Below, piece after piece: positions 55,204 through 63,099 of a stretch of DNA of 64,000 nucleotides (its first letter is position 1; every line of letters starts with the position of its first letter). Source of the DNA: Sulfurovum sp. (GTDB lineage: Bacteria; Campylobacterota; Campylobacteria; Campylobacterales; Sulfurovaceae); the NCBI GenBank assembly GCA_030949325.1, contig JAUZSQ010000041.1:1-64000 (forward strand). Reading direction: 5' to 3'. The notes beneath the pieces are model-generated. The model worked only from the letters and a program-made list of their open reading frames with translations, did no database searches and was not told the DNA's origin. The position numbers were made by a program, and so were the translations under genes.

Positions 55204-56052
55204 GGTAACAATCACAACTCACTTCCTACCCCTTTTTATCACAGCAAACACAGCTTGTTGTGTTATCTCCAATACCTTAGCAATCATCTGCTGAGAGTAT
55301 CCCTCTTTATAAGCTTGTATGATTATACTATTTCTCTCTTTTAACTCTTTTACTTTTTTAAACATTTGCTTAAGTTTATTTTCGTCTGGCTTTTTATCTA
55401 TATTTGGGGCTTCTATAAGGGAGGCTGCTTTTTTCATCTGCGAGAGTTGGCTCATATCTATAGGGCTATTGAGCATAGCTATAATAGCTTCACTGTCAGT
55501 ACCATAGTTTTGTACTATCCATGATTGTTGTAGGCACTCAGGTATTTCTGAAGCCAAGAAGTAATTATATGTACTGTAAGGGTATTCTTCCATACTTTTT
55601 ACCATCTTAGCTTTAAGAGGATTTTGTTCTATGTAGAGCATAAGTGTATAGAGGTAAGCCTCATCTGTTACGTACCATGATTTAAAGCGTCCTTGCCATA
55701 GGTGTCCTACTCTTTTATTTTTTTTGTTAAAGTAGATGGCGTAATTCATATTGAGTTGTCTCATAAACTTTGAGAGGTTTTCTTCTTGTATCTCTATAAG
55801 TAGATGATAGTGGTTTGTCATAAGACAATAGTTATGTATTGTAATCCCATAACTTTTAGCATAAAAGCACATCAAATCTTCAAAGTATTCAAAGTCAGCA
55901 GGTTCTTTAAAAATAACTCTTTGTTCTACACCTCGGTTGATGATATGGTAATATCCTGCTATTTCAATACGTGGTTTTCTGGGCATGGCTATTTCCTTTT
56001 ATGTGGAGTATAGCAGATAGATACTTGGTTGTAGTTGTTACCTGACCCCTAT
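55194..56052. mobile_element. 859-bp RAYT element with 18-bp terminal inverted repeats
   Basis: ATAGGGGTCAGGTAACAA at 55194-55211 is repeated exactly in inverse orientation at 56035-56052, enclosing one Y1/HUH transposase gene. The GGGGTCAGG end motif is of the kind seen around REP-associated tyrosine transposases. On its right the element abuts a truncated YafQ-type toxin gene; its left flank does not contain the missing toxin end, so a deletion accompanied or followed insertion. Confidence 0.8.
55219..55986 (-). CDS. REP-associated tyrosine (Y1/HUH) transposase
   Basis: 255 residues. PRKPRIEIAGYYHIINRGVEQRVIF and ITIHNYCLMTNHYHLLIE (HxH: the HUH metal site), MRQLNMNYAIYFNKKNKRVGHLWQGRFKSWYV and LYTLMLYIEQNPLKAKMV, where the Tyr is the nucleophile. 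The C-terminal 40 residues form a helix-turn-helix (GYSQQMIAKVLEITQQAVFAVIKRG). Family members process single-stranded REP hairpins. The gene is intact and flanked by inverted ends. Confidence 0.92.
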   Translation of the reverse strand: MPRKPRIEIAGYYHIINRGVEQRVIFKEPADFEYFEDLMCFYAKSYGITIHNYCLMTNHYHLLIEIQEENLSKFMRQLNMNYAIYFNKKNKRVGHLWQGRFKSWYVTDEAYLYTLMLYIEQNPLKAKMVKSMEEYPYSTYNYFLASEIPECLQQSWIVQNYGTDSEAIIAMLNSPIDMSQLSQMKKAASLIEAPNIDKKPDENKLKQMFKKVKELKERNSIIIQAYKEGYSQQMIAKVLEITQQAVFAVIKRGRK

Positions 56053-56071
56053 GCTTTTAAATAGCTATCGT

Positions 56072-56206
56072 TTATAGGGTTATTTCTTCGATTAAAGTAT
56101 CCATGACATATTTAAGTTCTATAAAGTCAGTTGTATTTAATCTACCAGATTTTTTATCTCGTTTAATATCTTTTTTAAAGGCTTTATCAAGATGAATCTC
56201 TAACAT
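56072..56206 (-). pseudogene. Truncated YafQ/RelE-type toxin
   Basis: 44 residues, MLEIHLDKAFKKDIKRDKKSGRLNTTDFIELKYVMDTLI, match the start of YafQ-like mRNA interferases (L-x-x-x-x-F-K-K-D-x-K-R-x-K-K-S-G). The catalytic half is missing; after a one-base shift the frame continues PINDSYLKA and meets the RAYT element at 56052. Directly downstream of its antitoxin (TAAATG junction). Confidence 0.75.
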
Positions 56207-56464
56207 TTAGATACCTAAATCATCAAATAATTTATCTTTTGAACTATAGGTTTCTATATCTGTACCATTTTCAAGATTTGCAATAGCTTTGAGTGTTTCG
56301 TCATTGGCTACTTTATCTATGTATTGTTCTATACGCTTATACTTTTCATAATCCATGACTACAACAAAGGGTTTATTTCTTTTAGTGACTAACAAATCAC
56401 TTCTTAATGCATCTTGGAGTCTCATACTATTTTGTTTCAAATCACTGGCTGTTATGGTTTGCAT
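56207..56464 (-). CDS. Phd/YefM-type antitoxin (orphaned)
   Basis: 85 residues from ATG 56464 (AAGGA upstream; an in-frame ATG at 56521 lacks a ribosome site). MQTITASDLKQNSMRLQDAL, LLVTKRNKPFVVVMDYEKYKRIE is the Phd/YefM DNA-binding fold; the C-terminal LENGTDIETYSSKDKLFDDLGI is the toxin-wrapping tail. Its partner toxin gene is truncated, so this is a residual antitoxin. Confidence 0.85.
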   Translation of the reverse strand: MQTITASDLKQNSMRLQDALRSDLLVTKRNKPFVVVMDYEKYKRIEQYIDKVANDETLKAIANLENGTDIETYSSKDKLFDDLGI

Positions 56465-56544
56465 GGTATGTTCCTTATTGTCTATTTCGTCCATTATAGA
56501 GGTGATAGACTTTATCATCACTTAAAGAATGAGTAGGATTTTAA

Positions 56545-57633
56545 TTATGATATATCTTCTTCTCTTTCCCACGCCACCCCCAATCCATAAGCTTCACTTA
56601 GCGTAATCTTGCTTTCGTTGAAGTCAATTTGGGTATCAATGGGATGTGAGGCTAGGAGGCTTACGGCATCTAGGTCTATCATGCTGATGCTGTGGGCTTT
56701 GGCAGAGGCTAGATGTACTCCTGCACTGAGTGAGATGGGACCTTCTAGCATACAGCCTATCATGCACTTGACTCCAAAATCTTGGGCTAGGTCTGCCAAG
56801 GCTAGGGCTTGGCTGATTCCTGCTGTTTTGGCGAGTTTGATATTGACATAATCAATGGCTTCAAGCTCCAAGAGGTGACGTGCATCGTCCAAGGAGAAGA
56901 TACTCTCATCGGCGAGTAGGGGGGTTTGGACACGTTCTTTGATGTATTGGAGTCCTGCTATATCTTGGGCTTTGACAGGTTGTTCTATGAACTGAGCGAT
57001 AATATCTTGCTTTTCTAGGGTATGAAGTAGGGTGACACTCTCTTGGGCTGTCCAACCTTGGTTGGCATCGAGTCTGAGGGTGATGTCTTTGCCTAGGGCT
57101 TGATGTATGGCAGTGACACGGTCTATATCTTTGTGGGGGGCTTCTCCAATCTTGATTTTGAGTGTATCATATCCTAGGGCTACGGCTTTTTGAGCGTGGA
57201 GAATCATGGTCTCAATAGGATTGAGGCTAATGGTAATATCGGTAGAAAATACGGTCTTTGTCCCACCCAATAGTCTAAACAGAGGGAGCTTCTTACTTTT
57301 GGCTAGGAGGTCATAGAGGGCAATTTCCAATGCAGACTTGGCAGTGGTATTGTGCAAGATAACGCTGTGTACTAAGTCCAAGATAGTCTCGAAGTCTTCT
57401 ATCTCCTTACCTATTAGATAGGGTTTTATGTACGCAATACAGGCTTTCATAGAACCCAAGGTTTCACCAGTAATGACAGGAGTAGAAGCCCCTTCGCCAT
57501 AGCCTATGTATCCATTGTCGCATTCTATAATGACTACGAGGTCTTCGAGCATCTCTACTTTTCTCAATGCTGTGATAAAAGGGGTCTTAAGGGGTGCTTG
57601 TAGGATTTGGGTTCTGATATGGGTTATTTTCAT
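56545..57633 (-). CDS. Dipeptide epimerase (L-Ala-D/L-Glu epimerase-like), enolase superfamily
   Basis: 362 residues. The muconate lactonising subgroup pattern is complete: TLKIKIG (K-x-K base), LRLDANQGW, FIEQPV and LLADESI (three metal carboxylates) and YVNIKLAKTAG (second Lys base). AGVHLASA and IGCMLEGPIS close the barrel. Such enzymes epimerise Ala-Glu dipeptides from peptidoglycan recycling; specificity is inferred. An isolated gene between TA remnants and the 57.9-kb gene. The 270 nt upstream (57634-57905) hold no gene. Confidence 0.88.
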   Translation of the reverse strand: MKITHIRTQILQAPLKTPFITALRKVEMLEDLVVIIECDNGYIGYGEGASTPVITGETLGSMKACIAYIKPYLIGKEIEDFETILDLVHSVILHNTTAKSALEIALYDLLAKSKKLPLFRLLGGTKTVFSTDITISLNPIETMILHAQKAVALGYDTLKIKIGEAPHKDIDRVTAIHQALGKDITLRLDANQGWTAQESVTLLHTLEKQDIIAQFIEQPVKAQDIAGLQYIKERVQTPLLADESIFSLDDARHLLELEAIDYVNIKLAKTAGISQALALADLAQDFGVKCMIGCMLEGPISLSAGVHLASAKAHSISMIDLDAVSLLASHPIDTQIDFNESKITLSEAYGLGVAWEREEDIS

Positions 57634-57905
57634 GTGAGACTTCTGCTAATAGTATATTGAAACCATGAAGCATAGACTATACGTTTGATTGTGTTGTACA
57701 TTTGTATCCTTGGTATATATTTTGTGTATTAAATAGTAATTTGGATTAAAGTGTATTTAAAGTGTAGGTCTTTTGATAAAGAATGTCGATAGTTCATTTT
57801 TACTCCTTAATTAAGGTAGAGACTATGTTAGCCGTTAAATCTTAAGTAAATATAAAATAAGTATAATAAATTGTAGATAAACAAAACTATTTTTATGGGA
57901 AACTT

Positions 57906-58349
57906 ATGTCAAATACAAACGATGAAAAAGCCTTTGCTTTCTTGGAAAAAGCTGTGTATAAAGCCCAAGATACTTTGGTAGAGACGAAACACTTTCAACC
58001 CTTTCTTATGTTACTTACTGATACAGATGAGGTGGAAGTGTATGAAAATGAAATCAAAGATTCTACTCAAAGTTATGAAGCTTTAGAGGTCTTACTTGGG
58101 GAGCGTATTGTCAAAGGGGATGTGGATATTATGATTTTGGCAGTGGATACACTTATCCCTGAGAAGGTTGCTAAGGGGATGGATTCTAGCATACGCTTAC
58201 ATATAGAAGAGAAAAGCCAAAAGAACAATAAAATAGGGGCTAGGTTTTTGTATGTGCCTTATACGCTTTGTCAGTCGCCAAACACAGCTATGTATGTGAA
58301 ACTTCATGCTCCTTTGCCTCTTGGCTTTCCTGCTGAATATATTGTGTAA
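57906..58349 (+). CDS. Conserved-looking cytosolic protein, unknown
   Basis: 147 residues without signal peptide or membrane helix. KAFAFLEKAVYKAQDTLVETKHFQPFLMLLTDTDEVEVYENEIKDSTQSYEALEVLLGERIVKGDVDIMILAVDTLIPEKVA is mixed alpha/beta; later FLYVPYTLCQSPNTAMYVKLHAPLPLGFPAEYIV. No family named with confidence. A good start context (ATGGGAAACTT before the ATG) and about 105 nt to icd on the same strand. Confidence 0.6.
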   Translation: MSNTNDEKAFAFLEKAVYKAQDTLVETKHFQPFLMLLTDTDEVEVYENEIKDSTQSYEALEVLLGERIVKGDVDIMILAVDTLIPEKVAKGMDSSIRLHIEEKSQKNNKIGARFLYVPYTLCQSPNTAMYVKLHAPLPLGFPAEYIV

Positions 58350-58454
58350 AATTGAAACAAAGAATATAGACCTTAACGAATATAAAGTATTTTAATTATT
58401 CCTATATTAGAAAGATGCTAAGATTTATTTATTAAAAAATTCAAGGAATTAACT

Positions 58455-60638
58455 ATGTCAAAATTACCAAAAATTATCTGGACAAAAATCGATGAAGCGC
58501 CAGCACTTGCTACGTATTCATTGTTACCAATCGTAAATGCGTTTACTCAAGCAGCAGGTGTGTCTGTTGTTGAAAGTGATATTTCACTGGCAGGTCGTGT
58601 ACTTGCAGCTATGGATTTAGGTGTTGATGAACTTTCTAAACTTGGAGAAGTTGTTCTTGAAGCAGATGGTAACATCATCAAACTTCCAAATATTTCAGCA
58701 TCAGTAGGACAACTTAAAGATTGTATCGCAGAGCTTCAAGGTCAAGGTTATGATATCCCTGCTTACCCTGAAAATCCAGCAAATGCAGATGAAGAAGCAA
58801 CTCAAGCTAAGTATGGTACTTGTCTAGGTTCAGCTGTAAACCCTGTTTTAAGAGAAGGTAACTCAGATAGACGTGCAGCAGTAGCTGTAAAGAAGTTTGC
58901 ACAAAATAATCCTCATAAACTTAGAGCATTCCCAGAAAATCCTAAAGCCTATGTGGCTCACATGGAAGGTAAGGGAGATTTCTTTGCAAATGAAAAGTCT
59001 ATTACTAATGATAAAGATCAAAAAGTAACGATTGCTTTAAATGGTAATACACTAACAACTATTGACGCTATTGCCTCTGAAATTCTTGATGGTACATTTA
59101 TGTCAATTTCAGCATTGAATACTTTCTATGCAAAAACGATTGCAGATGCAAAAGAAAATGGTGTTTTATGGTCGCTACACCTTAAAGCTACTATGATGAA
59201 AATCTCTGACCCAATTATGTTTGGTCATGGTTTTGTTGCATTCTTCCCAGAAGTATTCGCTAAATATGCAGATACATTTGCAGCATTGAATGTAAACCCT
59301 AACATGGGTATGTCTGACCTTGAACAGAAAATTGCAGGTCATGCAGACGAAGCAGCGATTAAAGCAGCTTTCTTAGGTGCAGTGGAAGCTGATTCTCCAA
59401 AAATTGCAATGGTTGATTCTGACAAAGGTACAACAAACTTTAATGCATCTAACGATGTAATCATCGATGCTTCAATGCCTGTTGTTGTGCGTGAAGGTGG
59501 TAAACAATGGGACAGAACAGGAGCTGCGGTTGAATGTGTAGCTGTTATTCCTGATTCTACTTACGGTATGTTCCATGCTGAAATGGTAGCTGATTGTGTG
59601 AAGAATGGTCAGTATGATGTATCTACAATGGGAACCATGCAAAACATTGGTCTTATGGCACAAAAAGCAGAAGAGTATGGTTCTCACCCAACTACATTTG
59701 AACTAGGTGAAGCTGGTACAGTAACTGTAACTGCTGAAGATGGTACAGTACTTATGAGTCACGAATGTGAAGCTGGTGACATCTGGAGAATGAGTAGAAC
59801 AAAAGATATTCCAATCAAAGACTGGGTAAGACTTACAGTTGAGAGAACAAGATTAGAAAATGTTCCTGCTATCTTCTGGTTAGATGAAAACAGAGCTCAC
59901 GATGCAGAAATCAAAATCAAAGTAGATGCTTACCTTGCACAGCTTGATACAGCTGGACTTGATATTCAATTTATGAATGTAACTGACGCTACTAGCTTTA
60001 CAAATGCTAGAGTTAGAGAAGGTAAAGTAACTATCGCAGTAACTGGAAACGTGCTTCGTGATCACCTTACAGATATGTACCCAATCTTAGAGCTTGGAAC
60101 ATCTGCTAAAATGCTTTCTATTGTACCTCTTCTTGCAGGTGGTGGATTGTATGAAACAGGTGCAGGTGGTTCTGCTCCTAAGCATGTGGATCAATTCCTT
60201 AAAGAAGGTCACTTAAGATGGGATTCACTTGGTGAAATCTTGGCACTTGCTGAGTCATTAAGATTTATCGGTAACAAACATGACGATGCGAAACTTAAAG
60301 CTCTTACCGAAGCACTTGATGTTGCAAACAATGCCTACCTTGACAACAACAAAGAGCCAGGTAGAAAAGTAGGACAACCAGACAACAAAGCGTCTCACTT
60401 CTTCGTAGCTCAGTACTGGGCAGATGCATTGGCTAAAGGCGACAACGCTGAACTAGCAGAGAAATTTGCACCAGTAGCAAAAGCACTTCAAGACAATGAA
60501 GCAAAAATCATTGAAGAGCTTTTAGCTGTTGAAGGTCAAGCACAAGATATCGGTGGTTACTTCCATCCAAATGACGAGTTAGCTGCTAAGGCAATGAGAC
60601 CTTCTGCTACACTTAATGCTATTATTGATGCTATTTAA
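58455..60638 (+). CDS. icd: Isocitrate dehydrogenase [NADP], monomeric type
   Basis: 727 residues, the length of the monomeric IDH class. PKIIWTKIDEAPALATYSLLPIVNAF, SVNPVLREGNSDRRAAVAVK (substrate loop with the conserved Ser), VSSADKG-type region here MVDSDKGTTNFNAS, FWLDENRAHDAEI and YETGAGGSAPKHVDQF. It interconverts isocitrate and 2-oxoglutarate with NADP(H). In autotrophic Campylobacterota this serves the reductive TCA cycle. Codon use is biased toward preferred codons compared with neighbours, suggesting high expression. A strong terminator follows. Confidence 0.97.
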   Translation: MSKLPKIIWTKIDEAPALATYSLLPIVNAFTQAAGVSVVESDISLAGRVLAAMDLGVDELSKLGEVVLEADGNIIKLPNISASVGQLKDCIAELQGQGYDIPAYPENPANADEEATQAKYGTCLGSAVNPVLREGNSDRRAAVAVKKFAQNNPHKLRAFPENPKAYVAHMEGKGDFFANEKSITNDKDQKVTIALNGNTLTTIDAIASEILDGTFMSISALNTFYAKTIADAKENGVLWSLHLKATMMKISDPIMFGHGFVAFFPEVFAKYADTFAALNVNPNMGMSDLEQKIAGHADEAAIKAAFLGAVEADSPKIAMVDSDKGTTNFNASNDVIIDASMPVVVREGGKQWDRTGAAVECVAVIPDSTYGMFHAEMVADCVKNGQYDVSTMGTMQNIGLMAQKAEEYGSHPTTFELGEAGTVTVTAEDGTVLMSHECEAGDIWRMSRTKDIPIKDWVRLTVERTRLENVPAIFWLDENRAHDAEIKIKVDAYLAQLDTAGLDIQFMNVTDATSFTNARVREGKVTIAVTGNVLRDHLTDMYPILELGTSAKMLSIVPLLAGGGLYETGAGGSAPKHVDQFLKEGHLRWDSLGEILALAESLRFIGNKHDDAKLKALTEALDVANNAYLDNNKEPGRKVGQPDNKASHFFVAQYWADALAKGDNAELAEKFAPVAKALQDNEAKIIEELLAVEGQAQDIGGYFHPNDELAAKAMRPSATLNAIIDAI

Positions 60639-60654
60639 TTACTTATAGTTTCTA

Positions 60655-60681
60655 TTGTTCCACCTTATAAAGGTGGAACAA
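60655..60681. terminator. Strong terminator between icd and vapC
   Basis: TTGTTCCACCTT (60655-60666) and AAGGTGGAACAA (60670-60681) form a perfect 12-bp stem with an ATA loop, 16 nt after the icd stop. No clear U-tract follows, but the stability and convergent position fit a bidirectional terminator. Confidence 0.8.
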
Positions 60682-60688
60682 ACGTATT

Positions 60689-61089
60689 CTAAAGACTCCA
60701 ATCTTCTAAAACTAACTTTTCAACTCTCTTAAATTCTCTAGTATTATTAGTCACTAAAACAGCCCCAAGACTCAAAGCATGAGAAGCTATGAGTAAATCA
60801 TTAGCTTCTATAATCTTTCCCTTTTCTCTAAGTCAGTACGAATATTTGCATAGGATTGGGCTGATGCTTTAGAGTAATCATAAATAATAAAATTATCTAT
60901 AAAAGCAAGGACAATTCTCATAAGTTTTGGAATATCTTTTTTGGTCGCTCCATAAAGTAGTTCTGAAACCACAATACTAGAGAGTGCAATAGTATGATTT
61001 TCTTCTACCTCTTGCAATTTCTTTTTTATACTTTGTGGTTTATTTCTGATAATATAAGAACAGATATTGCTGTCAAGCATATAGAGCAT
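60689..61089 (-). CDS. vapC: VapC-type PIN-domain toxin (one frameshift)
   Basis: First frame: MLYMLDSNICSYII (first catalytic Asp), ALSSIVVSELLYGA (Glu), ASAQSYANIRTDLEK; it stops early, and the next frame gives GKIIEANDLLIASHALSLGAVLVTNNTREFKRVESL-like C-terminus with the third and fourth acidic residues (N-D, N-T-R-E-F). One base in the CCCTTTTC run near 60820 accounts for the break. VapC cleaves initiator or other tRNAs, rRNA. Overlaps vapB by 1 nt. Confidence 0.85.
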
Positions 61090-61325
61090 TAAAATATTTT
61101 CTTACTGTCTAGCGGTGGTTGAACTCTATCTACAAAGAAATCAGAGCTATCACAATCATCTAACATTAGAAAAAAGTTATCCCATTTATTTTGTGGTTTA
61201 GGGCGTATAACTAAGGTATCTCCTACTTTTTCTATATAGACTTCTGTTGTATCGACTCTAAACTCTTTGGGTATTCTAATGGCTTGGCTTCTGCCGTTTT
61301 GAAATACTTTTGCTAGTTGTGTCAT
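61089..61325 (-). CDS. vapB: VapB/MazE-type (AbrB-fold) antitoxin
   Basis: 78 residues. AKVFQNGRSQAIRIPKEFRVDTTEVYIEKVGDTLVIRPK is a swapped-hairpin AbrB/VapB DNA-binding domain; the C-terminal DDCDSSDFFVDRVQPPLDSKKIF is the toxin-binding tail. First gene of the vapBC operon, preceded by AAGGAGTAACCC. Confidence 0.9.
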   Translation of the reverse strand: MTQLAKVFQNGRSQAIRIPKEFRVDTTEVYIEKVGDTLVIRPKPQNKWDNFFLMLDDCDSSDFFVDRVQPPLDSKKIF

Positions 61326-61467
61326 GGGTTACTCCTTTTTGATATATATCTTTAAGTATATATCAATGAGTTGTATAATTAGCTGAATTGTGTAAAGTTA
61401 AAAATTCGAGATATTAAATCTAATAACTTTTTAGCTATACTCATGAAAATATATTAAGAAGAATTAT

Positions 61468-62403
61468 ATGGCATTATTTGAAATAAATAAAGAGAAAATA
61501 CACTACATCAAAGAAGAAAAATTTAAACTTGAAAAGGATATTCAGCAATTAACAGAAGATAATTTATCCATGATATTTGGATTAAATTTTGTTAAATCTG
61601 AATTTTCACTTAATAAATTTAGGATTGATTCTTTAGCTTTTGATGAGACATCCAACTCTTTTGTAATTATAGAATACAAAAGAGATAAAAGTTTTAGTGT
61701 AGTAGACCAAGGTTATGCTTACCTATCTTTAATGCTAAAGCAATAAAGCAGATTTTATTTTAGAATATAATGAAAATAACACAAAAACACATTAGAAAAG
61801 AAATGAGTATTGACTGGTTAATCAACAATACTTGCCAAGGAGCATTTCGAAGTGTTTATATCTCCTTCATTTACAACCTATCAAAGAGAAGCAATAAATT
61901 TCAAAGATTTACCCATTGAACTATGGGAGATTAAGAAATATACAAATCAAACAGTATCATACAATCAAATACAAACAGACGGGGCAGAAGAAAGTATAAA
62001 AACAATTTCAAGAGAGAATACTACCATTAATTCAGTAAGTAGAGAGATAAAAGTTTATACTGAAGATGATAACTTATCAAAAGTAAATGATGAAATTAAA
62101 GAATTATATGAAAAATTTAAAATGTCTATTTTAAATTTTGATGGTGTTACTATAAAAGCAAATAAATTTTATATTTCATTTGTTAAAAACTCAAAAAATG
62201 TAACAGATTTTGAAATTCTTTCAAAATCCATAAAGATAACAATCAATTTACAAAAAAATATATTAGAAGACCCAAAAGAGATAACAAGAGATGTGTCAAA
62301 TATTGGTAAAATGGGCAATGGTGATTATCAAATAAGAATCACAAATGATAATGACTTTGAATATATATTAAGCTTAATTAAACAGTCATATATTTTAAAA
62401 TAA
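61468..62403 (+). CDS. DUF5655/nuclease-like protein (several frameshifts)
   Basis: The first frame, 61468-61746, gives MALFEINKEKIHYIKEEKF, LSMIFGLNFVKSEFSL, KFRIDSLAFDETSNSFVIIEYKRDKSFSVVDQGYAYLSLML: RIDSLAFD then IIEYKR is a PD-(D/E)xK-type core (D, E-x-K). Removing one G near 61738 restores ADFILEYNENNTK; further shifts near 61790 and 61850 lead to the last frame, FISPSFTTYQREAINFKDLPIELWEIKKY and a C-terminal DUF5655-like domain (EIKELYEKFKMSILNFD, KNSKNVTDFEIL). AT-rich; possibly a defence or repair nuclease. Confidence 0.6.
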
Positions 62404-62521
62404 TAAGTTTATGATAAAAAATAAAAGCGTATTATCTTAATTTAAAGTATGAAATAGCGACAAAAGAAACCTTTCAGAAGAAGAGGTTGGAGGGGTTTTA
62501 TCTTATTATATAGCTTGGAGA

Positions 62522-62734
62522 ATGATGCTAAATCACGCTTTTGGGTGTTATTTGGATGTAGCATTAGAAAAAGGAGATGTGATTAAAGAACCCTCACACC
62601 TATTGAAAACAAAAAGGATTAATATTGCTATTCCTCTTTATGCTTTGGAGCAGATAGATAAATATGAGAAGAGTCATAATATAAATCGGAGTACCTTTTT
62701 GGTTGAGAGTGCTTTGAAGAGGGTTGGGGTTTGA
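62522..62734 (+). pseudogene. HicB-type antitoxin, C-terminal remnant
   Basis: 70 residues: YLDVALEKGDVIKEPS, then KRINIAIPLYALEQIDKYEKSHNINRSTFLVESALKRV, the C-terminal ribbon-helix-helix half of HicB antitoxins. The N-terminal partial RNase-H-fold and any hicA gene are missing, though the sequence just upstream (62460-62520) may hold a decayed part. Confidence 0.65.
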
Positions 62735-63099
62735 AGGTGAAAAATTATACTGTATTCTCTTTTATCATTGAATTTTATCAAATCTAATATTAGAGAAGAG
62801 AAGAGAATGAGACTATCTGTTACTCGTAATGTTATTTAATTATCTTGATGATGTTTCTTCCCTTTGGGATGGGATTTATAAATATAAAATTTCTACTCTA
62901 ACTTTTCCCTTTTATCAATATAGTCTATAAAAATTATGTTAGACTATAACTAAATAAATTTATCAATACCTTCGCCAAAATGAAAAAGAGCATATTTTTA
63001 AAAGTTCAAACAGTAAATAGGAGGGTTGAAGGAAGAAAATAGCTATTTTTAGTAAAAATACAAATTGGCTAAGGTATTGATTTATAGGAGTTATTTTAA
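62735..63099. other. 365-nt AT-rich spacer without a gene
   Basis: No credible coding frame. It contains the inverted repeat described separately (62963-62978 / 63065-63080) and a small TATTTTT/AAAAATA hairpin (63044-63060). A promoter for the downstream gene must lie here. Confidence 0.6.
62963..63080. repeat. 16-bp inverted repeat spanning 118 nt before the last gene
   Basis: TCAATACCTTCGCCAA at 62963-62978 and TTGGCTAAGGTATTGA at 63065-63080 are inverse complements with one mismatch. The 86 nt between contain a second perfect stem (TATTTTT, AGT, AAAAATA, 63044-63060) and a weak TTCAA/TTGAA pairing. It ends 19 nt before the ATG at 63100. It may be an operator pair or the stem of a structured RNA. 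Confidence 0.65.

Noticed and set aside
62963-63080. Retron msr-msd flanked by a1/a2 arms
   Set aside because: No reverse transcriptase gene is adjacent within the window; the following gene has an ABC-3C-like start.
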